Source: Cytospora piceicola (Eukaryota; Ascomycota; Sordariomycetes; Diaporthales; Cytosporaceae). From it: a DNA stretch of 64,000 nt. The notes beneath the pieces are model-generated. The model did not search any database, was not told the origin of the DNA, and saw nothing but the letters and a program-made list of their open reading frames with translations. Positions 24,490 through 36,906 of this stretch are shown here, one piece after another (position 1 is the stretch's first letter; each line of letters begins with the position of its first letter). Made by a program: the position numbers and the translations under genes. The DNA is taken from NCBI GenBank assembly GCA_023375675.1, contig JALQBC010000004.1:1612001-1676000 (forward strand), read 5' to 3'.

Positions 24490-24546
24490 ACCACACATAC
24501 GCGCGCACATACACACACACACATACACGCACACGCACGCACACGG
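24490..24546 (+). repeat. CA-rich microsatellite
   Basis: Imperfect (CA)n with TA and GC interruptions, lying about 170-230 bp before the channel gene start. Confidence 0.9.
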
Positions 24547-24716
24547 TACCTCAAAAGGCCAGCCGGCCGTGGGGAATAATCGAATAGATCGGCGACGTGT
24601 GGGACCCTGAATTTCGTAAACAGTCGAAGTCTCAGTTTTATATCTACCAAGAAATAGAACTCACATTCCCGTCGTCAGCAGCCTTTTTTTATCTCCGCAC
24701 GTTTTGTTAAGCAAAA

Positions 24717-27688
24717 ATGACGTCTCCAGCACACGTTGACATCGATGAGAAGCCTGACCCAAACCTCCTTGCTTCTGGTACGTATTTTTTCTTTCCCCTG
24801 CTATTTTACCTAGCTACCCAGTCCTTGCTTGTTTTATGGTCCCACGTTCTATTTCGAAAAAGGACATAATAGTCTAGGCCGTCCCACCTCTCACTACCAT
24901 CTGATCTGGTCGAGCTTGAAAGTTGTCTCTTGAGACATTACACATCTCCTTATACATTCGTTTATCACCACCATACCACACATACCATGTCTCGAGAATT
25001 ATCACGAGAACGACACCAGGATCGACAGGATTCTGCTGACACCTTCACCACAGACGCCCAGACCCTGAGTCGTCCGGACTCATCGCCGGGCAATGCGAAC
25101 CGTCTCTTGGACGACCTCGAGCTGCTTCGTATCGAGCGTCAGGTCAGCAACGAGGAGAGGCTAGAGGAGTCCTCCAGAATCGGCGGCCGGAGGTCAACAA
25201 GTCGGAACCGTCATGACAGGCACCACCCTCAAGCCGAGCCTGAGGATGCATTCCACACACTTACGGAGCCGGTCCCGCTGCCTGCGGCCGCAGAGCCCAA
25301 GGCACCACCGACCTTCTTGACCAAGTTGTGGAAGAGGATGCGGACGTACCCTCGCGTCGTTAGATATTTGACTTATGTAAGTGTCCATTCCCTTTCTCCT
25401 TCTGCCTCTGTTGCACTCCTTACCTCGATCAACTGCCCTCCAGCTGATCCACATGTGTGGGTTTCCAAACTAACCGTCAACAGGCGATACCAGTAGCCAT
25501 CGTCCTCCTAACCCCCATCTTATTAGACATATTTGCTTTCCCGGACAGCGACAACCCAGTCGGTGGAGACGGTGGGCTTAAGCTGTTGTGGTTTGGCATA
25601 TGGCTCGAAATCGTGTGGTGCAGCCTTTGGGCCAGTCGCATCGTTGTGTCTGGGCTTCCATACCTCTTTGGCTATGGTGCAAAGATGGTCGGGTCCACCA
25701 ATTACAAGAAATGGAAGGATATTGGCCGTCAGATGGAAATCTCGACGGCTCTTTTTTTCTGGATGCTGGCTCTGATCGTCTCCTTCAAGCCCATCACTGA
25801 CAACCATCGGTCTGGCGGAGACTGGTCCAACGGACGCCCCCACATATCTTGGATCAACGTCATCTGGAAGGTCATCATCGCCTTGTTTGTCCTCGCCGCT
25901 AGCAACTGGGTGGAGAAGATCCTGATCCAGTGGATTGCGACGTCCTTCCATGTCCGCACTTACTCGACACGTATCGACAAGAACAAGCTGGAGATCAACC
26001 TGTTGGTCCAGATTTACGAGTTCTCGAAGAACAAGCTGGCTCATGATGACCCTGTATGGGGGGATCCCAACGGGCCTGGGGGCAAGACGCCGTTGAGGAT
26101 GGTCCAGAACAACGCCCGCCAAGCATGGACCCAGATCGGCAAGGTAGCAGGCAAGGTGGCTGGTGACTTCACCGGAAAGAAGGTCATGGCCGCTGGCCAC
26201 CCACGGAAGGTCGTCATGGAGCTCCTTCGTAACCAGCGCAGCAGCCACACCCTCGCCCGACTCATCTACCGCGCCTTCATCCGCCCGAATGAGGAGACCA
26301 TCATACTAGACGACCTCAAGGAAGCATTTGCTTCGGCCGAGGACGCCGAGGTCTGCTTTGGTGTCTTCGACAAGGACCTCAACGGCGACATCTCCATGGA
26401 GGAACTGGAGCTCGTCTGTAATGAGATACATCTCGAGAAGAAGGCCATCGCCGCCTCGCTCAAGGACTTGGATTCGGTGGTCAAGAGATTGGACGCCGTC
26501 TTCTTGTTCATCATAGCTATCATCGCCATCATCGTCTTTGTCTCCATCATCTCCGGATCAGCAGCCGCCGCTCTCAGCACCAGCGGCACCACTGTCCTGG
26601 GTCTTTCTTGGCTGCTCTCGGCCTCGGCCGAGGAGTTCCTGCAGTCCATCATCTTCGTATTCATCAAGCACCCATTCGACGTCGGCGACCGAATCACGGT
26701 CTACGGAAACACCGGTTCTCTGGGCACCGGCGATGACTACTACGTGCAAGAGATCTCGCTCCTGTATACCGAGTTCAAGAAGATGGAGGGACACATTGTC
26801 CAGGCGCCAAACTCCCTCCTCAACACGCTCTTCATCCTCAACCAGCGCCGGAGTAGCGGTCTGTCCGACGTCATCGAGCTGAAGATGCGCTTCGGGACGT
26901 CGGCCGAGCTCATCGAGGAGCTCAAGGGGCGGATGCTCGACTTCGTCCTCGAGAACAAGCGGGACTTCAACCCGCAGATCCTCAGCGAGATGCGCACCAT
27001 CGACGAGGTCTACTCGGTGACCATGAACATCATCTGCTTCCACAAGTCCAACTACCAGAACGAGCTGCTCCGCCTGCAGCGCCACAACAAGTTCGCCACG
27101 GAGCTCATGCGCGTCATGCACGAGCTGGGCATCGAGGGCCCCCGCAAGCACGGGCCCGGCGGCGCCCAGGACTTCCCCCTGTACCTCGCGTACCCGCCCT
27201 CGTACTCGGAGAGCGAGCAGAAGGGCGGGCTCCCCGGGGTGGTCGGCGGCGGTCCCGGCGGCCCGGCCCCCGTCATGCACGGCGGCGCCGCCGGCAGCAG
27301 GGACAACCTGAGCACCTTCAGCGGCGGGGAGGTGCGGACGTCGTCGCCCGAGACGCGGCGGCGGCGGGCCGAGAGCGCGGCGCGGGAGATGGACCTGAAC
27401 CCGGGGTTCGGGGACGTGTTTGACGGGCGGCGGGACGTGGCGGCGGCGCACGTGGCGCGGCTGCAGAGCCTGCGCGAGGAGGCCAGCGCGAGCCCGAGCC
27501 CGAGCCACTCGACGGGCGTCGACCACTACCGGCGGGAGTCGGCGGACCACCACGACCACCTGGGGGTGCCGCTGGACCGGTCCGACAGCAGCTCGACGTC
27601 GATGCGGCAGGGTAGCCGGGGCATCTTCAGGAGGCCGAGGAGCGCGTCGAGGACGATCCGGAGCGACGGGGGGGCCAGTATGGTTTGA
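24717..27688 (+). CDS. EF-hand MscS-type mechanosensitive channel (Msy1/Msy2 family)
   Basis: Proposed exons are 24717-24777, about 25009-25376 and 25484-27688, giving about 877 residues. The family forms membrane-tension-gated, calcium-linked channels in the endomembrane system of fungi (S. pombe Msy1 and Msy2). Seen here are a charged N-terminus, several membrane helices (AIPVAIVLLTPILLDIFAF, LALIVSF, IIALFVLAASNWV), an EF-hand (FDKDLNGDISMEELELV, at about 26365-26415), further helices (VFLFIIAIIAIIVFVSIISG) and the MscS beta domain with IFVFIKHPFDVGDRITVYG. The C-terminal ~180 residues are Gly/Arg/Ser-rich and disordered. The start is uncertain. Exon 1 encodes MTSPAHVDIDEKPDPNLLAS with a strong GTACGT donor, and acceptors at 24996 or 25008 both keep frame. 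An ATG at 24987 is an alternative start without exon 1. Confidence 0.9.
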
Positions 27689-29313
27689 TGAGGGGATTTA
27701 TAGACGGGGGGTGGGAGAGTCGTGGACATTTGAGAGAGACGACACGATTATGAAAGATTTAGAACGGATAAACCTAATACCCGATAGAATGCTGTATACA
27801 TGTACATATAGAAATGATGATTACCATGCCCGCCATCACGGGTTCAACACTTGTCGGAACTGCTCCAACTGCGTGTCGACTATCATGGGGCCCATTGGCC
27901 AGAGTTCGTGTCAAAAGATATTCATATATGAACCCATTGAACAATTTTGACTTGGTCACTAACGGATTGCAAGCCTTCTTTGAAGCCTTCTCTTCTCAGA
28001 GCTCCTAACCAGCTATCATGGATCCAAAGAGACCATGCTCCGTCAGTGGCGCTCAATACTACCTAAGTACATATGTCTCAACTTCATGCGGGACTCCTGA
28101 ACTGGATAAGCGGGCATGGCGCCTGTATGAGCAGCCGGCTGCCTTGGCGGCACCAGAGCATGGGGGATTTCAGCCGCATGGTGCAAGTCTGACAAGGCGC
28201 GGTGGCCTGAGAGACGTCAGTCGAATCCAATTTGTGCTCCCGGATCGCCTCAAGCCTGCTTCGAAATTGAAACGACGACACCACCGCGGGACAAGGCGAG
28301 GATGACGACCATTCGGACGGGCGGCTGGTTCCTACAGTTCGAGGTGTCTCTCCCGTGTACTAAGCTACAGGGCATGTCTCAATGCCCAGTTTCAAAGGCT
28401 GGATGATGAGTTACCTGGTTTCGGTGGTGGCCTAACACTGGATCTGAGCGGCGATCAAGTCCCCGTGAAGGACCTGTCGCCGGAGGAGAAACTTGAGAGA
28501 GACAGCTCTGAGGGCAGTCCACTATGCCTGTGACAAGGAAGGAGAGAAAGTCGAATGGGAATAAAAAGGGGAGAGTACACTAGTATATAGGCAGGGGCGG
28601 CTGATGAAGGAAATGGGGTCGGTGTCTTTTTGCCTCGACAGAGAGAACCAAAGACATGATTGGGGACAAGTGACATTAGTTTATCAGTGAAGTGTGCCGT
28701 CAGGGGGCAGCAAGACAAAGGTGGTCAACAGGGTAATCATCAAGCGGCCCGGATACCACACGGCAACATGCTCGCTGAGCTGCCATCTCAAGCACCAATT
28801 CTAGTCAATACCAATCGGGCCACCGGTGAAATAAGCCTCGCCCCTTCTCTGAGTGGAACAGGCCGCCGCCACCGTCAAAGTTGTGATACATGTCAATCAC
28901 CGCCTCTCCTTGTGTGACATACGTGGCTCAACGGTACAACCAACGCTGGATTACACATCAGTGCGACTCTTGCAGCACGTCCGCCCGCTCCTCGGCCTCG
29001 CGATACGCCAGAAGCTGCAATCAAGTCGGCCGTGACCTCTTCTCAGACGTAGGCACATATGGGCGGCCACGGCAGATTTGGGTCACAATATCGAATCAAC
29101 TCGGACACTCGACCTCCCACGCAGGGCACGCGATGGGATCGATTGGTTGGAGGCACTGAATACCCGCAGACAGGGTTTGAAAAAGAACACATAGGCTTGC
29201 AAATGGTTTGGGATTGCTTCGAAACTCGGCGTATTTCATTACTCTATGGGTATCATCAGTCTCCAGAAGCTCAGCCGATGCAATCGTGCTCCAACCCTCC
29301 TCTTCAAGCCCCT
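27689..29313. other. Intergenic between convergent genes
   Basis: The channel gene and TRM61 converge on this 1.6 kb. It should hold both 3' ends. No additional gene is supported. Confidence 0.5.
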
Positions 29314-31206
29314 TCATCCTTGGGCTCCGCCAGACTGGGTTTCTTCCAAGACCTTCTCAGCCTCCACCTCCTGCGCCTGGGCCTTGGCCCGCTCCGTCGT
29401 CAGGTTGATCTTCTGCTGGTGCTTCTCCTTCGGGTTCTTGTTCTTCTTGTTCCGGCTGCCCTGCTGCAACAGCTCCCGGCGCTCCTGCTTGCGGGACGCC
29501 CGGTCCATGCCGCCGATGACCTTCTGAGGCTCCCCGCCGATGGGCCACTTCGCCGCGGCGGCCGCCTCGTCCTCCTCGGTCCACTCGCGCGGGAGGAGCG
29601 CGAAGACGAGGTACGAGGTGTGTGTCTTCAGCTCCGCCTCCGGGCGGGTGACGAGCCGCCCCTGCAGGTAGGGCTTGGTGCTGTCCGCGTCACTGCCGTC
29701 CTCCACCACACTGGCCCCGAACGCCTGGGCTTGTTTCGCGCCGTTCGCCCTCGGCTGCGCGGGCGCGTCGTCGAGGTCCATGTCCGTGCCGCCGCCCTTC
29801 TTGGCCGCCCTGTACAGGCCCGCAAACATCTTTGCGTTGTGCTCCGCGCCCTTGGCCTCGATCTCCTTCAGCTTGGCCAGCGCCTCCGCGACGTCCTTGG
29901 GCGCCTGCTGGGAGCCCCGGTCGGAGATGATGTTCAGGCCGATCTTCTCGCGGAACACGTTGATCCGCTTGTGTGCGATCTCGACCATCTCGATCTCCAC
30001 CCAGCCCAGCTTGCGCATCTCTGACACCGTGCGGGTGACCTGCTCGATGCATGGCGAGAACGTGCAGATGTAGGCGCTCTTCTTGGGGTTCAGGGGTGAT
30101 ATCCACTTCTCGTCCTCTCCGTCTTCGGTCTGTATGCCCTCCATATCCGAATCCGTCTTTGGCCTCCTTCGTGACAGGTGCGGCAGCGCAAGCCAGGGGG
30201 CCGGCAGGTCCAGGAAGATCGCGTCTGCCTCGGGGCTCTTTCCGTCGACCAGGAAGCCATCCTTGTAGACATCGCGGTGGTTGATCTCCACGGTCCGGCT
30301 CAGGCCATGCTCGCTGATCTCCTTCCTCATCTTCTCGAAACGCTGCTCGTGGTACTCGAAGCTGAAGACCTTGCCGGTGGGTTTCGGCGCGTCATGGTGC
30401 CCCGTGCAACCGTCGTAGACCGCACGTACGGAGGCGTGCGTGAAGCTGCCGCTGCCCGAGCCAGCCTCGATAAGCCTCGAGCCGGGCCGCGCGCGTATCC
30501 GCTGTAGGACGTAGCTGTAGTCGGGTGTGTAGACGACTTGTGTTCGGTGAGGGAGACTGGTCGTCCATATCTCGGGGGTGGGCGGGAGGATGTACACGAA
30601 GCCACTCTTTGCGGTTGTGGTCGTTTTCTGTTGTTTTTGGGACGGTCCTTGTGGCTTCTTTTGTTTCTCCACGGCCTTCGATCCGTCCTCGTTCTCTTCG
30701 ACGTCGCCCGTTGCTGCTTGTTGAGACTGTTCAGTGGTGCTGGTCTGGATGGTAGTCGCACGCTGGTCTGTTGCGCTCTTGGTTCGCTTCTCACCCTCGT
30801 CATCGGCTTCCCTCTTTCGCTTCAAGCCACTGTCGTCCGCCCCCTCATCATTGGCCGTGTCCTCGACAGGATCTTCCTTTGGCTGCTTGTTTATTCTGCG
30901 ACCGCGAGACCCCGTATCGACGATTGAAGCGCGGACCTGAGAGCCCCATGGGATACCAATCAAGGTTGAATGGGGAAACGAGCCGAAACGGGTGTTGAGG
31001 ACGTGCCCCTCCTTGTAGCCATCGTGCTCGCCCTTCGTATTGCGCAGGTAGACGGGGACAAGGTCGTCCTTGGAGAGCTGGACAATGGCGAGTGTGTCCG
31101 ATCTGGTCGCTGAACCCGGGTTAAGGAACGGGGAGTCTTGACGCAGCATCGTTTTTTCCTGGGGATTTATGGACTTTGTTGTTTCTTGTTCGATTGGTCT
31201 GTCCAT
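29314..31206 (-). CDS. trm61: tRNA (adenine58-N1)-methyltransferase catalytic subunit Trm61
   Basis: Single-exon gene, 630 residues from the ATG at 31206. With Trm6 the protein makes m1A58 in the T-loop of tRNAs, including initiator tRNA-Met, in the nucleus. Near the N-terminus are SPFLNPGSATRSDTLAIVQL and GHVLNTRFGSFPHSTLIG, typical of Trm61/GCD14. The SAM-binding site is in RLIEAGSGSGSFTHA, followed by VFSFEYHEQRFEKMR, DAIFLDLPAPW (catalytic region) and CTFSPCIEQV. Compared with yeast Trm61 (about 380 aa) it carries two long charged inserts, one near residues 85-180 and one near the C-terminus, as is common in filamentous fungi. The frame is open to 31245. Another in-frame ATG at 31149 lies directly before the conserved SPFLNPG segment and could be the true start. 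Confidence 0.93.
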   Translation of the reverse strand: MDRPIEQETTKSINPQEKTMLRQDSPFLNPGSATRSDTLAIVQLSKDDLVPVYLRNTKGEHDGYKEGHVLNTRFGSFPHSTLIGIPWGSQVRASIVDTGSRGRRINKQPKEDPVEDTANDEGADDSGLKRKREADDEGEKRTKSATDQRATTIQTSTTEQSQQAATGDVEENEDGSKAVEKQKKPQGPSQKQQKTTTTAKSGFVYILPPTPEIWTTSLPHRTQVVYTPDYSYVLQRIRARPGSRLIEAGSGSGSFTHASVRAVYDGCTGHHDAPKPTGKVFSFEYHEQRFEKMRKEISEHGLSRTVEINHRDVYKDGFLVDGKSPEADAIFLDLPAPWLALPHLSRRRPKTDSDMEGIQTEDGEDEKWISPLNPKKSAYICTFSPCIEQVTRTVSEMRKLGWVEIEMVEIAHKRINVFREKIGLNIISDRGSQQAPKDVAEALAKLKEIEAKGAEHNAKMFAGLYRAAKKGGGTDMDLDDAPAQPRANGAKQAQAFGASVVEDGSDADSTKPYLQGRLVTRPEAELKTHTSYLVFALLPREWTEEDEAAAAAKWPIGGEPQKVIGGMDRASRKQERRELLQQGSRNKKNKNPKEKHQQKINLTTERAKAQAQEVEAEKVLEETQSGGAQG

Positions 31207-32529
31207 TCTGCAATTGAAATTACCAGTAAAGAAGAATATCAACACTGCAGTTGACTGGATAACGAGGCGTCACTGAGCTCCTGTCACTGAAGTTTTTCGG
31301 TATCGATAAGAGACGATGTCGGGAGCGCCACAAGCAGGGGTTGTGTGGCTGACATCCCGCTTATCTTATCGCGGATGTTGGCCTTGGGTGTGGCTGACGC
31401 CCGCTCTTTGCAATTCAACCTTCCGCACTCATTCCGCACGTCTCACCAGCACGTCAAAAGATGACCACGACCAACTGGCTTCCCTTTCATCTTTCCATGT
31501 AACTCTGCAGTTTGAGGCTAGAAGGTCACACAGCGCATCATCCCTATCCATTGGCTTCCACTACGATGGTGCTCGGGCCCCATGTAACTCACGGTCACAG
31601 CGGCTGACACCGATAACAAACCATCCATTTCACAGCTCAACCGAGAGACCGCCTTCCTCTGTGGCACCAGACTTTATAGCAACGTTGCCAGCCCCAGGGC
31701 TCTATGTTGAACAGTCATCTCAACTCCGTTCATGTTCGGCGCAGGGCTCTCAACATGACGAGGCGTCGTTCCACGCGTCAAGGCAAACGCGGCTTCTCTG
31801 GGGGTTTGCACTCCCAGCTGCGGCACCAATGCTGGATTGGTCCCCAACAATCATCATCATCCCTCATGAGACACCTAATGTCGGTGTGAGGCGTCTTTGT
31901 CCCTGCAGCATCGTTTTCCAAAGATATCTTGGTGCATACGAGACATGGGACGGCGGCCAGTTCCAAACTTAGTTGCATTGCTGCAGGGTCTGCGTCTGGA
32001 TCCGTAGGAGCAGGATGAGCGACCGCTGTGGCCAAGTCGTGCCTCTATTTTGCAGCTGTTTAAGCGGCAATCGAAGCCACGATCAAATCTATTTCGAGGA
32101 TTTTTATCATGGCGCATCTGAGGCGACATACACTACCAAAATCCGAGCCGCGCGGATATAGAACATTCGCTGCTGCCTGACCGTGATGGTTTACGTCGTG
32201 CTGGTCGTGCTCGATGATTTACATGGACATCCGCGGATTTCCCACTGCGCACTGCAGGATCGTCGTTGCCAAGCGGCCATCACATGGGCCCAATCTGGCG
32301 GCTCATCATCGCCGGACCCGTTTCTAGAAGCTTGGCCCCCCTTCTAAGACAACTTGCCAAGCTGCGGGAAGCTGCCGGAGAGATCCTGTGCAACCCTGGG
32401 GCCGATACGCCGGATTTGACAACACTCCTATAACTGTCTCATTCCTGCGCGGATATACGGCACAGCTTTGACGATCGATGCTTCAGCTTTCCGATGCCAG
32501 CACAGCTGTGCAATGGAGACACCTGCACG

Positions 32530-32553
32530 AAACAAAACAAAACAAAACAAAAC
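32530..32553 (+). repeat. AAAAC microsatellite
   Basis: About five consecutive AAAAC units in intergenic sequence. Confidence 0.85.
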
Positions 32554-34350
32554 AGTCAATTTGCACAAGTGGCATGTTGGAAGTGCTGTGAGCTGTATTC
32601 CAACTGATAGGCAAACTTGCTCCTCTGGAAGCTTGTTTCCCCTTGAGGGTAGCTCCGGCGCTAGAGGAGCTTGAGGCGTCCAACCAACGGGCAGACATTG
32701 CCTGCTACCTTAGCTATGCTCAGGTCTCTAATTAAGCATTAGAGTGCTAGTTCGGTCGTCTCGACCTTGTATCACAATTTGCCGCTTCCATGTTCTCTAC
32801 CATGGCCGTTGTTCAGGCGAGCCCTCAACTTCTTCCACATGAAACAGCCGACGTCGACGCTGACATCAACCTGCCCGATCCAGCTTGACTGCATCCAACC
32901 TAAAAGAGGGCGCAATGGTGGGTACTAGGACGGACTGTCACCGCTCTCAATTCTTCTTCTCGTACCTTCTCCAAATTGGAACCCCGCGATGCTGCTGCGC
33001 CATTGCTCCAGAACCCTTGAGAGGCCATCGAGGAGGGGTCGATCAGGATGCAAGCTGCCATCTTCAGGGTCTCATTCGTCCACGTTTTAAGTTTCGCCTA
33101 CTTGAACACACTTGCTTTGTTTTGCTTTGCTTTGATGCAATGACATCGCACATCTAGATGAGCTCATCGGGAGTCTCATCCCCTTTGAGGCTTCTCAGGG
33201 CTTTGTGTGAACCAGATCCAAGATAGCTGGCGTCACTCAATGTTGGAGGGGTTCCTCTGTGCTTTCTCAATGATCCCGAGGCCCCGGGCACACAGCAAGC
33301 CACAGTGTTTCCAGACCTCCTTGGGGGATCCTTCATGAACTGCCAGGCTGTGCAACACAGTCGATTCCACAACCCAGGAGGCCGTCATGCTTAAGCAATC
33401 ACACCACACCCCTGCAGCCCACCTCCGTCAGAGGATCCACATGGTGGGGGTAGTGGAGAGCTCGAAGCTCAAGCTACCCCCCGACATCCGCCCCCTCTTG
33501 TTTTGTTCAAGCTGCCTTGGAAACTGAAGTCATTGCACGCAGTAGTAGAGGTCAGGGTGTCCTCTCCCGAGGAAAGTTTGTCTCTTCTGGCCTCTCTCGT
33601 TTGTTGACCGATACCCTGTCACTCCGGATATGAACAAGCCCTACTATGTACGAGGGGTACCACGGAGACGGAAACTCTAGCAAGGTTTTGGTGTTAGCTC
33701 TGGAAAGGGGCACTTCTCAGGGTCGTCGCAAGCTCACATAGATACATGCACACTAGCTGGTACCGGTAAGATGAAATGGGCTGAGGTCGACTCCTCTTCG
33801 AAACTCGTACTATGCAGTACACAGCACACCAAATAGGAACAGGCCAGGAACCGGGCAATCACTTCCCGTCACTGTTTGCCGAGCTAGGCGAACGCTGTAT
33901 CTCCCTGTACGTGGTCGCCGCGTCAGGGAAGCTTGCACAAGCTGTAACAGCCATAACATGCGGCCCATTCAGCTCTCAGCTTGTGCCATGTCCCTACAGT
34001 CGGGAGGCATCCGTAACAGGCAGACAGGAGACTGAGATGACGACCATTACGTAGAAGCGAAACAAGCTTTCCAGATCCCTCAGGGGGCCATGCAGTACTA
34101 TGTAAGTGGCTCCTCCTTGAGGCCCATTTATCCCACCTGAGTGGGTGGGAATCCTTGGACACCATCCCCGATTCGGCCATGGGCAGGTACACACACTTAG
34201 GTACCTGGAGAGGCAGTGCTTCGTGTACCACAGTGAACCAGTACCGAATTACAGTGACAACAACAATCACTAGGTCGGCCTCCACATAGGACGTCCTGAC
34301 ATTTCATGGGGCACAATGTCAGGAGGGAGTGAATCATGGAAGACTCTCGA

Positions 34351-34360
34351 GCATATATAG
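34351..34360 (+). promoter_or_regulatory. TATA box of the CipC-like gene
   Basis: GCATATATAG lies about 140 bp before the ATG at 34500 and is followed by a C/T-rich leader, as in strongly expressed stress genes of filamentous fungi. Confidence 0.6.
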
Positions 34361-34499
34361 CTAGCTTCCCTCCTCCCTCTTTCTCCCGTTGAGGTTCGAT
34401 ATCTTCCATCAACAACCACTTCTACAAACTTCCCAACACTACCAAAAACAATTCAATCTTCTATCCCAACTACCCCACTCCACCCTCAAATCAGTCAAA

Positions 34500-35047
34500 A
34501 TGTTCGGCTTCGGTAAGCCAACCCACCCTTCTTCATCACAGCTGCCAACATCGCATCTTCCGCATGCTGCTCCTCAGGCATATACCTCTCACCTCAAGTC
34601 CATAGACTAACAGCACCCCTCTCAGGCGAAGCAAAGGATGCCCGTGACCAGGTCTACGACGGCGATGTCCACGAGTCCAAGATGTCCCACGAGCTTCTCG
34701 GCTCCGCCGCCGCCTTCGAGGGCATGCGCCTCTGGGAGCAGAAGCAGCGCAGCTCCGGCCAGCCCGTCGAGCACGGCCTGGCCAAGGAGATGATCGCCGC
34801 CGCCGCCGGCTTCGAGGTCGACAGACTTGCCGAGACCAAGGGCCTGGACTTCGTCGACCGCGAGAAGGCCAAGCACCACGCCAAGAAGCAGGCCGAGGAG
34901 CTGTACGACAACCAGTACGGCGACAAGGACCAGTTCAACCCGTAAGCTCACCCCCGCACAGACAGAAAGCATGAGGGCCAGTTGGACTGACAAGCATTTC
35001 GTCGACACAGTGACTACGAGCAGCCTGGCCACTTCGGCGGCTACTAA
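34500..35047 (+). CDS. CipC-like stress/antibiotic response protein (DUF3759)
   Basis: Three exons (34500-34512, 34626-34941, 35011-35047) give 121 residues. The tiny first exon encodes MFGF plus one base, and the third ends HFGGY. The protein is small, highly charged and helical: ARDQVYDGDVHESKMSHELL, AAFEGMRLWEQKQR, then AGFEVDRLAETKGLDF and ending with Gly/Tyr-rich residues. This matches the CipC family (concanamycin-induced protein C), cytosolic proteins induced by antibiotics, stress and, in some species, host contact. The biochemical function is unknown. The strong TATA box and pyrimidine-rich leader fit an inducible, highly expressed gene. Heavy use of C-ending codons also suggests high expression. 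Confidence 0.92.
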
Positions 35048-36711
35048 GCTGGGTAGATTGGGTTGCAGACGCCTATGAGCGAGGAGGAATCTTCACCACG
35101 GCGCCGATGATGCGGACGCGGATTGAGTAAAGGGATCGGTACCTGGAATATGGCGAGACTTCGAAAGCTAGCGAGTAGCACATCGTTCAGGTAGCAGAAT
35201 TATTGAAAAGATATTCTTCCCCTGACTTGATTCACTTCCCTTTTGCGCACCGTGACTTGCGTCATGTGATGTTCCGGCATGAAAGCCTACATGACATGAT
35301 TGTTGCAAACCTCGCTCTCTAGAGCAACTTCCTTCACTTGTCAGGATCACATGCAACGGCTCATGATGACACTGGATCACTGGTTGTATTACACAGGGCG
35401 CTACGACCAGGGAAACATAGAGTTGAAGTCCCAAACTATCCCACCAGTCCAATGTCACCATGTTACGCCCGCCTAAATATATATCTCATGAGCCATCTCC
35501 CGAAGCATCTTGCTATTACCAGGAGCTCCTGGGTCATGAAGGATAAGATCGAGGCTCCTACTAACGGTCAGCTTTTCTCTACGCAGTATATCATTGATAC
35601 AGCTGGTAGTCTGCACTGGTAGCGAGTCATTATGAACAAATGGCATGAACCGTATGGTTACTTGAATTGATACTTGGTAATTATCAGTCAGCGCCAGAAC
35701 TTATCTTGAAAGCACATCAAGCTGTGATAGAGACAACCAGGTCAACAGCTCAAGCTCCCAGATAGCCTCAATGAATAAATGTTGGCATTTTCAGGACCTC
35801 GTATGCAAGTACAGAGAGGGTACCAAGCCCTTGGGTTTCATCGCGTCCTTCCTGATGAGTTCAAACCGGTGCGGTGCAATGCAGAGATGGGCTCCATGGT
35901 TGTTCGAAGGCAGTTCCGAGGTCTTCATCTTCGCAAGTTCACCGGAGGAGCAACCTCGACGTCTCTCTCGCCTCTCAGACGGCTGCCGCACCAGCAATAG
36001 TTGCAAAGATCCAGCCCGCACACGTAGCAGTTCTCTCGCCTCCTGCCATTGAAACTGCCAATATCATAGACCAGACACAAGCCCCCACCCACTATCACAA
36101 AGCAGAGAACGAAACCGCCAATGAACAGCGCGGCGCCTGCCCCGGAAGTCATCATACTTCTGTTGATTGGTTTGAAAATGCTTGGGGAGAAAGTGTTATC
36201 GGTTCGTTGTGAGTGTTGCAGTCCAAGATAGTACTATAGGAATGATTGCCGAAGCTGTGTCTTGGAGCTTCCAGGAGGTCTGAGACAAGAGCGTTTTGGG
36301 CCATGACGCTGGGAGATATATCATGATCTACATATATAGCTGGCTTTCTATCATACCACCTTCATTTCAAGTTACATCAGCCAAGTATCAGACTACCTAG
36401 AAGCTTGCATGTGCTAGTTGACAGATATTGAGTCTCTCCATGTCAAAAGAATCTCGATATCACCTCATCTGCTCCCCGTGACACCTCGCTAAAAGGATTG
36501 TCTTGGTTCGAAACAGACACATTGATTTTCAAGGAATCTTTGCATCTGATTCTAAAACAACTTAGCTATGACTGGCGCTGTGAATCACCAGCATGACTGC
36601 ATGTAAACAACTTGTTTGGAGACTTGGTGATACGTTGTGTTACCAGACCTAAGCCTTACGTGGAGTGGAGTAAGATTGACTTGTGTAAAGTTCCGTGAGC
36701 TGCATTGCGAT
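35048..36711. other. Intergenic
   Basis: I see no supported gene. A minus-strand 76-codon frame at 35925-36155 encodes one hydrophobic stretch (GAGAALFIGGFVLCFVIVGG) but has no other support. Confidence 0.45.
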
Positions 36712-36906
36712 TACAGTAGTGACACCCTATATAACATATCCCTATGTAGCGTAAACCCTTGATATAACATACATATCTACCTAGGTAGTGGATAGATTGA
36801 TAGATAATATATGTAACCCCTTACCCCTATATAGCATATGACCCATCTATAGCATACATTTCTCTTGGATGGGCCGTATGTTATATAGGGGGTCACCATT
36901 GCATGA
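36712..36906. mobile_element. Miniature inverted-repeat element, copy 1 (composite)
   Basis: The interval starts TACAGTAGTGACACCCTATA and ends with the reverse complement of nearly the same sequence (about TTATATAGGGGGTCAC, ending 36895). Internally a second start-like sequence, CCCCTATATAGCATATGACC (from about 36824), makes a ~72-bp palindromic unit with the right end. That unit is present again, inverted, at 37640-37734. The left ~100 bp holds further degenerate TATAACATA motifs. It has no coding capacity. Confidence 0.72.

Larger units (their letters stand above)
21135..24716. other. 3.6 kb intergenic region upstream of the channel gene
   Basis: I find no gene here. The many short open frames on both strands have no coding-like composition. 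The last ~1.2 kb is pyrimidine-rich, with a CT tract at 23819-23889 and a CA microsatellite at 24490-24546. This is typical of a fungal promoter and 5' leader. Confidence 0.55.
31207..34499. other. 3.3 kb divergent intergenic region, TRM61 / CipC-like gene
   Basis: No gene is supported. A 218-codon open frame at 31316-31972 (+) has no recognisable domain or coding-like composition. An AAAAC pentanucleotide repeat (about five units) lies at 32530-32553. A TATA-like GCATATATAG at 34351-34360 followed by a CT-rich leader belongs to the next gene. Confidence 0.5.

Noticed and set aside
26558..27559. 333-codon minus-strand frame opposite the channel gene
   Set aside because: It is a shadow of the GC-rich third codon positions of the channel gene.
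29059..30024. 321-codon plus-strand frame opposite TRM61
   Set aside because: Leucine/arginine-rich shadow of the TRM61 coding strand.
31316..31972. 218-codon open frame upstream of TRM61
   Set aside because: No domain, no coding-like composition, and it lies in a divergent promoter region.
35925..36155. Small membrane protein of 76 residues on the minus strand
   Set aside because: One hydrophobic stretch only, with no clear promoter, homologue or conserved end. It may be real but is unsupported.
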